NCBI GenBank assembly: GCA_910589185.1
Contig: CAJUSU010000035.1
Span: 1-6,088, forward strand
From: an uncultured Clostridia bacterium
GTDB taxonomy: Bacteria > Bacillota > Clostridia > TANB77 > CAG-508
Direction of reading: 5' to 3'
Length of the DNA stretch: 6,088 nt
The translations under genes were made by a program, and so were the position numbers. Positions 1-4,920 of this stretch are shown here, piece after piece. The notes under the pieces were generated by a model. It was not told the origin of the DNA, ran no database searches, and saw only the letters and a list, made by a program, of their open reading frames with translations. The stretch's first letter is position 1, and each line of letters opens with the position of its first letter.

Positions 1-512
1 AAGGAATATATACATGGAATCAAAAAAGTGGACAAAATGCTTCAACAACAGGAACAATTTATGGAATTTATGATATGAGTGGAGGCGCATGGGAAAGAAC
101 AAGTAGCTATGTAGCCAATCATGAAAATTTAAAAATTTTTGGGGAAAGTGTTGCATACCAAGGAGTTAATTTAAAAACAACAAGTACGAAATATACAACA
201 GTATATCCGCACAATGAAGCCGGAGAAACTAATATAGACACACTAAGCCAAAAGAACTTTGCTAATAACACAAAAATCTATGGAGATGCAGTAAGAGAAA
301 CGACATCTAATACAGCAGGAACATCTACAAGTGGTTGGAATACAAGCGCGTGGAACGCAGACTACTCTCGTTTTCCAGCACTTAGTGATCCGTTTTTTCT
401 ACGCGGCGGGGATTCTTGGGAAGGGTCTCGTGCTGGCAATTTAGCTTTCCTCCACGTAACCGGTGCTCCAGCTTGTGATAATGGATTCCGTGCGGTGTTG
501 GTCGCGAACTAA
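1..512 (+). CDS. C-terminal part of a probable DGR-diversified surface/secreted protein with FGE-like (C-type lectin fold) domain; 5' partial
   Basis: The frame is open from the window edge (first whole codon at base 3), so the gene starts upstream and 169 residues are visible. An internal ATG at 75 is not the start: the codons before it read as protein (GIYTWNQKSGQNASTTG) and lead into DMSGGAWE (residues 24-31), which resembles the DMxGNVWE motif of formylglycine-generating-enzyme-like domains. The C-terminus carries an RGG-x-S-W-x-G-x-R-A-G segment and ends in GFRAVLVAN, the ending of many DGR target proteins of this fold. The middle is rich in Ser, Thr and Asn. In known DGR systems this domain is a ligand-binding scaffold whose surface residues are varied. 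Role here (adhesin, pilin-like or phage-derived) is not determined. The start, any signal peptide and the anchor lie outside the window. An FGE enzyme role is unlikely because no Cys pair is seen; the only Cys is in the last 15 residues. Confidence 0.8.
   Translation, partial: GIYTWNQKSGQNASTTGTIYGIYDMSGGAWERTSSYVANHENLKIFGESVAYQGVNLKTTSTKYTTVYPHNEAGETNIDTLSQKNFANNTKIYGDAVRETTSNTAGTSTSGWNTSAWNADYSRFPALSDPFFLRGGDSWEGSRAGNLAFLHVTGAPACDNGFRAVLVAN
353..509 (+). other. Putative variable repeat (VR) of a diversity-generating retroelement
   Basis: From about base 353 to the stop, composition breaks sharply. Bases 361-512 hold 25 A in 152 and about 51% G+C, while bases 1-60 hold 30 A in 60 and 30% G+C. 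Codons also change to CGC, CGT, GGC, GTC, GCG, CTC and CAC, which are rare elsewhere in the window. Adenine depletion is expected where a DGR copies template adenines into random bases. The encoded residues from RGG to GFRAVL match the layout of DGR variable regions, and bases 486-506 hold no A, as expected for the invariant 3' initiation (IMH) segment. The left boundary is approximate. No matching template repeat or reverse transcriptase occurs in the window, so the assignment rests on composition and motif only. Confidence 0.6.
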
Positions 513-668
513 GCAAGTTCTAATACAAGTACAAACACAAGTAATGATTATCTATGGTTATTAAGTTGTAGTGAAATGTGGAGTAAAGGAAGAAGTAAGC
601 AGAGAAAAAATAAAAAAATAGAAAGAGGTTGTAATACTAAATATTACAATCTCTTTACAATTATATGA
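513..668 (+). pseudogene. In-frame open remnant after the VR gene stop
   Basis: Directly after the TAA at 510-512 the same frame stays open for 51 codons to TGA at 666-668. It begins with a Ser/Thr/Asn linker (ASSNTSTNTS) and then NDYLWLLSCSEMWSKG. The LWLLSCSE-like core recalls the start of secreted DUF6273-type domains found in gut Clostridia; that is from memory and unverified. It has no start codon or ribosome-binding site of its own, and after about base 600 it runs into an A-rich tract and a hairpin, so only the first ~30 codons look protein-like. The likeliest reading is the leftover of a longer or neighbouring paralogous gene cut by recombination. Chance open frame in A-rich DNA cannot be excluded. 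Confidence 0.35.
622..656 (+). terminator. Hairpin terminator, possibly bidirectional
   Basis: Arms AAAGAGGTTGTAATA (622-636) and TATTACAATCTCTTT (642-656) pair over 15 bp with one G-T pair and a 5-base CTAAA loop. On the + strand the stem ends in TTT followed by ACAATTAT, a poor U-tract. On the - strand it is followed by the T-rich complement of 602-620, so it could work in both directions. It separates the VR gene from the promoter at 685. Confidence 0.65.
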
Positions 669-684
669 CATTTACGTAATATTA

Positions 685-713
685 TTGAATTGCATTATAA
701 ATTAACATATAAT
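685..713 (+). promoter_or_regulatory. Sigma-A type promoter of the pseudo-HD-GYP operon
   Basis: TTGAAT (685-690) and a perfect TATAAT (708-713) are separated by 17 bases. Transcription would start near 720, giving a leader of about 55 bases before the ATG at 776. It follows the terminator hairpin directly, consistent with an independent unit. Confidence 0.7.
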
Positions 714-775
714 AAACTTAAATAAATGATAAAAAATACACAGGAAAAATATCCATGTAAAGGGGAGAAGAAGGC

Positions 776-1315
776 ATGGAAACATTTGCAGATTATATCC
801 TTTCCGAACAAGACTGGATAAAAAAAATGGAAATAATGTATTATTTGCAGAAAAAAACAGGAATTTTCTTTGATAATTCTGTTATTGCTAAAACATTTCT
901 AGCTAAAATGTTTTTAGAACAAACTGATTTAGGACTAGATGAAAATTTAGTGGTAACAGCTTGTTTATTATGCAATTGTAAAAAAATAAATAATCCACAA
1001 GATTTATCAAAAATCAAATCATATGCAAAAGACGGAGCCGAATATTTAAAAGCATTAGGTTTTTCACCACGTTTTTGCAAAATTTGTGAAGAAGTAAATA
1101 GATATAGTGGAAGTTATCCAAGAGAAAAAGAAAGTGATGTTTTAGAATTAGTAGACCAATTTGGTGGTATGCTATTAGATAGACCTGAAAGAATTGCTTT
1201 TAAAGTAGATGAAGCATTAGTACTTTTAGAATATAGAAACTTAAAAGATAAATACAATCGTTATCTACAGAAATTCAAAGAATTTGTAGTAGAAATGGAG
1301 GGGATTTTAGTATGA
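776..1315 (+). CDS. Degenerate HD-GYP-like domain protein with a cysteine cluster, probably not a c-di-GMP phosphodiesterase
   Basis: A 179-aa soluble protein with no signal peptide or membrane segment. The ATG has AGGGGAG at 761-767. Residues ~58-152 follow the HD-GYP outline: CLLCNCKKI (63-71) sits where ALLHDIGKI is expected, DGAEYLKALGF (86-96) matches xGAEILxxLxF, GSYP (112-115) stands where GSGYP lies, and LVDQFGGMLLDRPER (125-139) matches the xxDxFDAMxxDRPYR stretch, followed by DEAL (145-148). The metal-binding residues are replaced: H to C66, D to N67, the next His to Y83 and the HH pair to E105/E106. GYP is now SYP. C63, C66, C68, C101 and C104 form CxxCxC plus CxxC near the old metal site. 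I infer loss of phosphodiesterase activity and a sensory, scaffold or new metal-binding role. Its stop overlaps the start of the next gene. The family assignment is by eye. Confidence 0.7.
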   Translation: METFADYILSEQDWIKKMEIMYYLQKKTGIFFDNSVIAKTFLAKMFLEQTDLGLDENLVVTACLLCNCKKINNPQDLSKIKSYAKDGAEYLKALGFSPRFCKICEEVNRYSGSYPREKESDVLELVDQFGGMLLDRPERIAFKVDEALVLLEYRNLKDKYNRYLQKFKEFVVEMEGILV

Positions 1316-1560
1316 GCAATTTAGATGAAAGACGAAGAGATCCTAATACACCTAGAGGAGAAAACATGGTACAATATGCTTTTAATCAATATAATAAAAC
1401 AGGAGATACCTTAGAAAGCATGAAAGCAACTCCAAGGATATATAGAACAGTACAACAAGCAAAGGAAAAATATAGAGAAGCAAAAGAAAAATTACAAGGA
1501 AAGAATGAACAAACACCAATAGTTACAGCACAAGATATTAAAGATGAGATGTATCGCTAA
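1312..1560 (+). CDS. Small charged protein of unknown function (82 aa), coupled to the pseudo-HD-GYP gene
   Basis: The start overlaps the upstream stop as ATGA (1312-1315), and GGAGGGG at 1297-1303 lies within the upstream gene, so translation is probably coupled. The 82-residue product is hydrophilic and lacks Cys, membrane segments and a signal peptide. The N-terminus is Arg- and Asp-rich (LDERRRDPNTPRGEN, residues 4-18). Residues ~45-66 (TVQQAKEKYREAKEKLQG) form a strongly charged helix, and the C-terminus reads TAQDIKDEMYR. I do not recognise a family. Tight coupling suggests that it acts with, or binds, the HD-GYP-like protein, but that is inference. The AT-rich codon use matches its neighbours and the coupled start supports a real gene. 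Confidence 0.75.
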   Translation: MSNLDERRRDPNTPRGENMVQYAFNQYNKTGDTLESMKATPRIYRTVQQAKEKYREAKEKLQGKNEQTPIVTAQDIKDEMYR

Positions 1561-1735
1561 TTGCAAAAGTAATAGCGTTTTACATAAATACTTTATACTA
1601 AAGAAATAAAAGAGGGATACAAAAGGGGAAAATAATACACAAAAGATAAAAAAATTACAAAAGAAGAAGTAAAGGAATAAAAAACAAAAGTATGAAAAAA
1701 CAAAAGAATAAAAAGATACAAAAGAAAAAATAAAG
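1561..1735 (+). other. A-rich intergenic spacer with repeated ACAAAAG
   Basis: The + strand is dominated by A and purines. ACAAAAG occurs six times, starting at 1619, 1639, 1657, 1684, 1700 and 1718, mostly 16-20 bases apart. Short readings such as TKDKKITKEEVKE (1639-1677) have a stop just upstream, at 1633, and no start codon. No gene or confident promoter is seen; a TATACT at 1594 lacks a properly spaced -35. It may be a long 3' untranslated tail leading to the hairpin at 1736. Confidence 0.6.
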
Positions 1736-1762
1736 AAAGATTGGTTTTTATGACCAATCTTT
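1736..1762 (+). terminator. Hairpin terminator after the two-gene operon
   Basis: AAAGATTGGT (1736-1745) and ACCAATCTTT (1753-1762) pair perfectly over 10 bp around a 7-base loop. The stem ends in TTT and one more T follows, so the U-tract is short. The A-rich upstream side would give a T-tract on the opposite strand, so it may be bidirectional. Its last bases overlap the inverted-repeat element that starts at 1760. Confidence 0.6.
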
Positions 1763-1832
1763 TGTCAGTTTAAAAGCATATGTCGGTTAGGGGACAGATG
1801 TCAGTTAAACTAACGTCCCCAACCTGACAAAA
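1760..1832. repeat. 73-bp inverted-repeat element, MITE- or REP-like, with internal hairpin
   Basis: Perfect 9-bp terminal inverted repeats TTTTGTCAG (1760-1768) and CTGACAAAA (1824-1832) bound the element. Inside, GGGGAC (1790-1795) pairs with GTCCCC (1815-1820), GGTT (1785-1788) with AACC (1821-1824) and TGTC (1781-1784) with GACA (1826-1829), making a 14-bp stem with two single-base bulges. GTTA/TAAC (1804-1807, 1811-1814) can form a tip. The outer repeats and the TGTC/GACA pairing share bases and exclude each other. Its G+C content exceeds the surroundings. No target-site duplication is evident. It lies 2 bases before the GGAGGA of the EndoQ gene. Alternatives are a leader regulatory structure or a protein operator. 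Confidence 0.55.
1763..1806 (+). repeat. Three direct TGTCRGTT units at an 18-bp period
   Basis: TGTCAGTT (1763-1770), TGTCGGTT (1781-1788) and TGTCAGTT (1799-1806) start exactly 18 bases apart, with a related inverted copy, AACCTGACA, at 1821-1829. They lie within the inverted-repeat element. The regular spacing could reflect binding of a multimeric regulator, or simply be part of the element's structure. Confidence 0.45.
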
Positions 1833-1847
1833 AAGGAGGAAAAATAA

Positions 1848-3041
1848 ATGCAAGAAATGTTTGCAGATTTACATATTCATATAGGAAGAAGTGAAAAGGG
1901 AAAACCGATTAAGATTACAGCTGCAAGGAGTTTGAATTTTGCTAATATTGCAAGGGAATGTGCAGAAAGAAAAGGAATTCAAATTGCAGGGATTATTGAT
2001 TGTGCCTCTCCATATGTGATAGAAGATATAGAAGAATTTTTAAAAACAGGAGAAGCTTATGAAATAGCTGATGGTGGAATTATTTATAGAGATAAGGTTT
2101 GCATTATATTAGGTAGTGAAATTGAAACAGCAGAAGTGAATGAAAATGGAAAAACAGGTAGTGCACATAATCTTTGCTATTTCCCAACATTAAAGGATAT
2201 TAAAGCATTTTCACAAGAAATGAGTCACTATATTAATAATATTACTTTAAGTTCTCAAAGGGCTCGCCTTTCAGCCTATCAGCTAATAGATATTGTGGAA
2301 AAGTACAATGGAATTCTAATTCCAGCACACTGCTTTACACCACATAAAAGTTTTTATGGAAATTGTACAAGCAGATTAGAAAGAATTTTCAAAGAGAAAT
2401 TTAATAAGATTTTTGCAATAGAATTGGGGCTTAGTTCTGATACAGAGCTAGCAGATCATATTTCTGAATTAGAAACAAGAACTTTTGTCACTAATTCAGA
2501 TGCTCATTCTTTACCTAAAATTGCAAGAGAGTACAATAAAGTGTTATTAGAAGATATTTCTTTTAAAGAATTAGTAAAAGCTTTAAAAGGTGAAGAAGGA
2601 AGAAAATTGGTTGCTAATTATGGCATGGATCCAAAGCTTGGAAAATATCATAGAACTTATTGTGAAATATGTGATATGCCAATAGAAGGACAACCACCAA
2701 TATATGAGTGCCAATCATGCCATGGAAATAACATTACTATGGGGGTTTTAGATAGAATTATGACAATTGCGGATAAAAAAGAAAGTAAGAGTCCAAAAAA
2801 TCGTCCTCCTTATGTTTACCAAGTGCCACTTACTTTTGTACCAGGGTTAGGTGCAAAAACAATTGAAAAGTTGCTAAATACATTTGAAACAGAAATGAAT
2901 ATTTTACACAAATTGTCAGAAGATGATTTAGAAGCAGTGGTAGGACAAAAAGTTGCTAAGACTATTGTAGCGGCAAGAGAAGGAAAAGTACACATATCAA
3001 GCGGTGGCGGTGGAGTTTATGGACATATAGAAATTAATTAA
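1848..3041 (+). CDS. EndoQ/YqxK family DNA repair endonuclease (PHP domain, TIGR00375 family)
   Basis: EndoQ enzymes nick DNA on the 5' side of deaminated bases (uracil, hypoxanthine, xanthine) and abasic sites. The 397-aa product shows the expected order. A PHP metal-dependent domain (1-~245) has H9 and H11 in DLHIHIG, D51, E91 in GSEIE, H107, H161 and H166 in AHCFTPH, and D218/H220 in TNSDAH. A zinc ribbon follows with C272, C275, C288 and C291. A C-terminal helical part has a helix-hairpin-helix-like VPGLGAKTIEKL (331-342) and VVGQKVAKTIVAAREGK (364-380). It ends in a Gly-rich tail (SSGGGGVYG). All visible metal ligands are present, so it is probably active. The start has GGAGGA at 1835-1840. 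It lies 70 bases before spoIIM with no clear terminator between. YqxK lies near spoIIM in B. subtilis too (from memory). Confidence 0.88.
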   Translation: MQEMFADLHIHIGRSEKGKPIKITAARSLNFANIARECAERKGIQIAGIIDCASPYVIEDIEEFLKTGEAYEIADGGIIYRDKVCIILGSEIETAEVNENGKTGSAHNLCYFPTLKDIKAFSQEMSHYINNITLSSQRARLSAYQLIDIVEKYNGILIPAHCFTPHKSFYGNCTSRLERIFKEKFNKIFAIELGLSSDTELADHISELETRTFVTNSDAHSLPKIAREYNKVLLEDISFKELVKALKGEEGRKLVANYGMDPKLGKYHRTYCEICDMPIEGQPPIYECQSCHGNNITMGVLDRIMTIADKKESKSPKNRPPYVYQVPLTFVPGLGAKTIEKLLNTFETEMNILHKLSEDDLEAVVGQKVAKTIVAAREGKVHISSGGGGVYGHIEIN

Positions 3042-3111
3042 AAAGGTTCTAAATCTCATTTTATGGAATAGACATTATGTATAAAGTTACGATAAATCGT
3101 GGAGGAATAAA

Positions 3112-3756
3112 ATGAGAGTAGCACACAAGAAAAAATCGAGACTAGTTAACAGCATTTTGCAGCATATTAAAGATAATATAAAAGCATATTTTTTAGTCGC
3201 AATTGTACTATTAATTGGAATTGTACTAGGAGTGAGTTTTGTTAATAACTTACAAGAAAATCAATCACAAGAAGTACAAAGTTACATACAGCAATTTGTG
3301 GAAACACTGAAAAATGGAACTAATATTGATACAGGAAAACTATTGAGCAATTCTCTTCGAAATAATTTAATATTAGCAATTGTTATGTGGTTTGCTGGCT
3401 CTACTGTTATTGGAATTCCTATTGTTTTAGGAATTGTAGGATATCGAGGATTTTGCTTAGGATATACAGTTTCATCACTAATTGCTACTTTAGGAACAGG
3501 AAAAGGAAGCATATTTTTTATCACTTCTATGTTATTACAAAATTTAATTCTCATTCCTTGCATGTTAGCATTAGCAGTTAGTGGAATTAAATTATATAAA
3601 TCTATATTAAAAGATAAAAGGAAAGAAAATATTAAAGGAGAGATTATAAGACATACTTTATTCTCTGTTATGATGCTAATTTTTCTTGTAATAGCTTCCT
3701 TTTTGGAAGCATATGTATCTTCAAATTTGTTTACATTATGCATACAGCTTTTTTAG
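3112..3756 (+). CDS. spoIIM: Stage II sporulation protein M (SpoIIM)
   Basis: SpoIIM is the membrane scaffold of the SpoIID-SpoIIM-SpoIIP complex, which remodels septal peptidoglycan while the mother cell engulfs the forespore. The 214-aa product matches the usual family length. It has a basic N-terminus (RVAHKKKSR) and five likely membrane segments at about 26-45, 86-109, 113-128, 133-158 and 182-203, with a hydrophilic loop at 46-80. The central GIPIVLGIVGYRGFCLGYT (101-119) with its YRGFxLGY core is typical of the family, as are the Gln/Asn-containing segment MLLQNLILIP (140-149) and the acidic residue in ASFLEAYVS (195-203). GGAGG at 3101-3105 lies 6 bases before the ATG. It follows the EndoQ gene and precedes xerD. 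The family is usually under mother-cell sigma-E control, but no convincing sigma-E promoter is seen, so it may be read from upstream. Confidence 0.9.
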   Translation: MRVAHKKKSRLVNSILQHIKDNIKAYFLVAIVLLIGIVLGVSFVNNLQENQSQEVQSYIQQFVETLKNGTNIDTGKLLSNSLRNNLILAIVMWFAGSTVIGIPIVLGIVGYRGFCLGYTVSSLIATLGTGKGSIFFITSMLLQNLILIPCMLALAVSGIKLYKSILKDKRKENIKGEIIRHTLFSVMMLIFLVIASFLEAYVSSNLFTLCIQLF

Positions 3757-3764
3757 TTTTTATG

Positions 3765-3784
3765 TAGTTTTTTGAAAAAAACTA
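3765..3784 (+). terminator. Weak AT-only hairpin after spoIIM
   Basis: TAGTTTTTT (3765-3773) faces AAAAAACTA (3776-3784), giving at least 7 usable A-T/G-C pairs around a small loop, 8 bases after the spoIIM stop. It has almost no G-C pairs and no clear U-tract, so termination would be inefficient. It precedes the xerD promoter directly. Confidence 0.35.
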
Positions 3785-3813
3785 TTTACATTTTCAACTA
3801 AATTTGATATAAC
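3785..3813 (+). promoter_or_regulatory. Extended -10 promoter of xerD
   Basis: TTTACA (3785-3790) and TATAAC (3808-3813) are 17 bases apart, and TGA at 3805-3807 supplies the TGn of an extended -10. Transcription would start near 3820, leaving a ~100-base leader before xerD. So xerD can be expressed apart from sporulation, as a housekeeping recombinase needs. Confidence 0.6.
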
Positions 3814-3921
3814 ATATATGGTTTATGTAAAGTAAAGAACGTTAAGAAAAAATAGCTTTTTCATAAAAATGGAAAGGTAATCAATAAATTAGAAAATATA
3901 TAAAGAGACAAGGGAACTAAA

Positions 3922-4803
3922 ATGGAAAAACAAATCAAACTTTTTTTGGAATTTCTTCAGAATGAAAAGAAATTATCAAACAATACTTTACAATCATATG
4001 AAAGAGATATTTTACAATATCAAGAGTATGTAGAAAAGAACAGAATAAATTATGCCAAAGTAAAACAAGACGATATTAAAAAATATCTAGAACATTTAGC
4101 TGAAATTGGCAAAAAGACTTCGACTATTTCTAGAAATCTAGCATCTATTAGGTCATTTTATCAATTTTTAATCCGCACCAAAAAAGCAAAACATGATCCA
4201 ACAGAAAGTATTCAATCACCAAAAATAGAAAAGAGAGTTCCAAGTGTATTAACTTCACAAGAAGTGGAACTATTATTAGACCAACCAAAAGATGTCGATT
4301 TAAAAGGAACTAGAGATAAGGCAATGCTAGAATTTGCTTATGCAACAGGGATGAGAGTAACGGAAATTATTTCTCTAGATATAGAAGATGTAAATTTAGA
4401 AGATGGATTTGTTATCTGCAAGAATGGAGCAAAACAAAGAAATATTCCTTTAGGTTCTATGTCACTAAGAGCGCTAAAAGAATATGTAGAAGAAGCAAGA
4501 CCAGTTTTAATCAAAGATGAAAATGATAAAGCTTTATTTGTTAATATTAATGGCGGAAGACTAACTAGACAAGGGTTCTGGAAAATTATAAAATACTACA
4601 AAGAACAAGCTCATATTACAAAAGATATTACACCACATGTATTAAGACATTCATTTGCAACACACTTACTACAAAATGGTGCTGATTTAAAAGCAATACA
4701 AACAATGCTTGGACATTCAGACATTTCGTCAACACAAGTCTATATGCAATTCCAAGATCCTGGATTAAAAGATGTATATCAAAAAGCACATCCAAGAGCT
4801 TAA
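3922..4803 (+). CDS. xerD: Site-specific tyrosine recombinase XerD
   Basis: XerD-type recombinases resolve chromosome dimers at dif near the replication terminus. The 293-aa product has typical length. The N-terminal SAM-like core-binding domain (~1-95) includes NTLQSYERDI (21-30) and RNLASIRSFYQFL (71-83). The catalytic domain follows with R145 in ATGMRVTEI, a probable Lys at 167, H239 and R242 in PHVLRHSFATHLL, H265 in MLGHSD, and the nucleophile Y274 in STQVYMQF. It ends in YQKAHPRA, characteristic of XerD. All catalytic residues are present. The beta-turn that usually reads GKGxKxR is CKNGAKQR, with one extra residue, a small oddity. The start has AAGGG at 3910-3914. Its place after spoIIM matches xerD/ripX in B. 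subtilis and favours XerD over XerC or an integrase. A strong terminator follows. Confidence 0.92.
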   Translation: MEKQIKLFLEFLQNEKKLSNNTLQSYERDILQYQEYVEKNRINYAKVKQDDIKKYLEHLAEIGKKTSTISRNLASIRSFYQFLIRTKKAKHDPTESIQSPKIEKRVPSVLTSQEVELLLDQPKDVDLKGTRDKAMLEFAYATGMRVTEIISLDIEDVNLEDGFVICKNGAKQRNIPLGSMSLRALKEYVEEARPVLIKDENDKALFVNINGGRLTRQGFWKIIKYYKEQAHITKDITPHVLRHSFATHLLQNGADLKAIQTMLGHSDISSTQVYMQFQDPGLKDVYQKAHPRA

Positions 4804-4819
4804 AAAATAAAGAATAAGG

Positions 4820-4853
4820 ACTAATCAAAAATAAGATTTTTGGTTAGTTTTTT
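4820..4853 (+). terminator. Rho-independent terminator of xerD
   Basis: ACTAATCAAAAA (4820-4831) pairs with TTTTTGGTTAGT (4837-4848) with one G-T pair and a 5-base loop. T continues to 4853, making a proper U-tract. It lies 16 bases after the xerD stop and is the best terminator in the window. Confidence 0.85.
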
Positions 4854-4854
4854 A

Positions 4855-4883
4855 TTGACTTTTTCGCAATGTATTTATACAAT
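4855..4883 (+). promoter_or_regulatory. Promoter of the coiled-coil protein gene
   Basis: TTGACT (4855-4860) and TACAAT (4878-4883) are separated by 17 bases. A TATACA two bases upstream (4876-4881) is an alternative -10. The -35 begins one base after the xerD terminator's T-tract. Transcription would start near 4890, about 30 bases before the chosen ATG at 4921. Confidence 0.65.
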
Positions 4884-4904
4884 AACACTAAACAAAAGAA
4901 TGTT

Positions 4905-4912
4905 AAAGGAAG
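4905..4912 (+). promoter_or_regulatory. Ribosome-binding site deciding the start at 4921
   Basis: AAAGGAAG lies 8 bases before the ATG at 4921 but only 2 before the ATG at 4915, so 4921 is favoured. The in-frame TTG at 4840 lies inside the xerD terminator and upstream of the promoter and cannot be the start. The ATG at 4900 lacks a ribosome-binding site. Confidence 0.65.
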
Positions 4913-4920
4913 AAATGAAA

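Noticed and set aside
75..512. ATG at 75 as the start of the first gene
   Set aside because: The frame is open and protein-like from the window edge, and this Met lies inside the conserved DMSGGAWE motif, so the gene starts upstream.
1..512. Formylglycine-generating (sulfatase-modifying) enzyme function
   Set aside because: Only the fold-type motifs are seen. The active-site Cys pair is absent, and the hypervariable-looking ending fits a binding protein.
841..1080. Minus-strand frame opposite the HD-GYP-like gene
   Set aside because: No domain or convincing start. The + strand frame has a promoter, a ribosome-binding site and family similarity.
1633..1680. Mini-peptide reading TKDKKITKEEVKE in the A-rich spacer
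   Set aside because: It is bounded by stops and has no start codon; low-complexity A-rich DNA gives Lys/Glu-rich readings by chance.
1763..1829. CRISPR-like array from the regular TGTCRGTT units
   Set aside because: Units are only 8 bases with 10-base gaps and three copies, far from CRISPR repeat and spacer lengths, and there are no cas genes.
3089..3100. ACGAT-AA-ATCGT palindrome directly before the spoIIM ribosome-binding site
   Set aside because: A 5-bp stem with a 2-base loop is too short to fold well and is common by chance.
3282..3743. 153-aa open frame on the - strand opposite spoIIM
   Set aside because: It is antisense to a well-recognised membrane protein and has no clear ribosome-binding site or domain, so it is a shadow frame.
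3846..3862. GAAAAA/TTTTTC hairpin in the xerD leader
   Set aside because: The stem is nearly all A-T with no U-tract and is not distinguishable from background in this AT-rich spacer.
4840..4920. In-frame N-terminal extension of the coiled-coil protein from a TTG at 4840
   Set aside because: The TTG lies inside the xerD terminator and upstream of the promoter at 4855-4883. AAAGGAAG at 4905-4912 fits the ATG at 4921.
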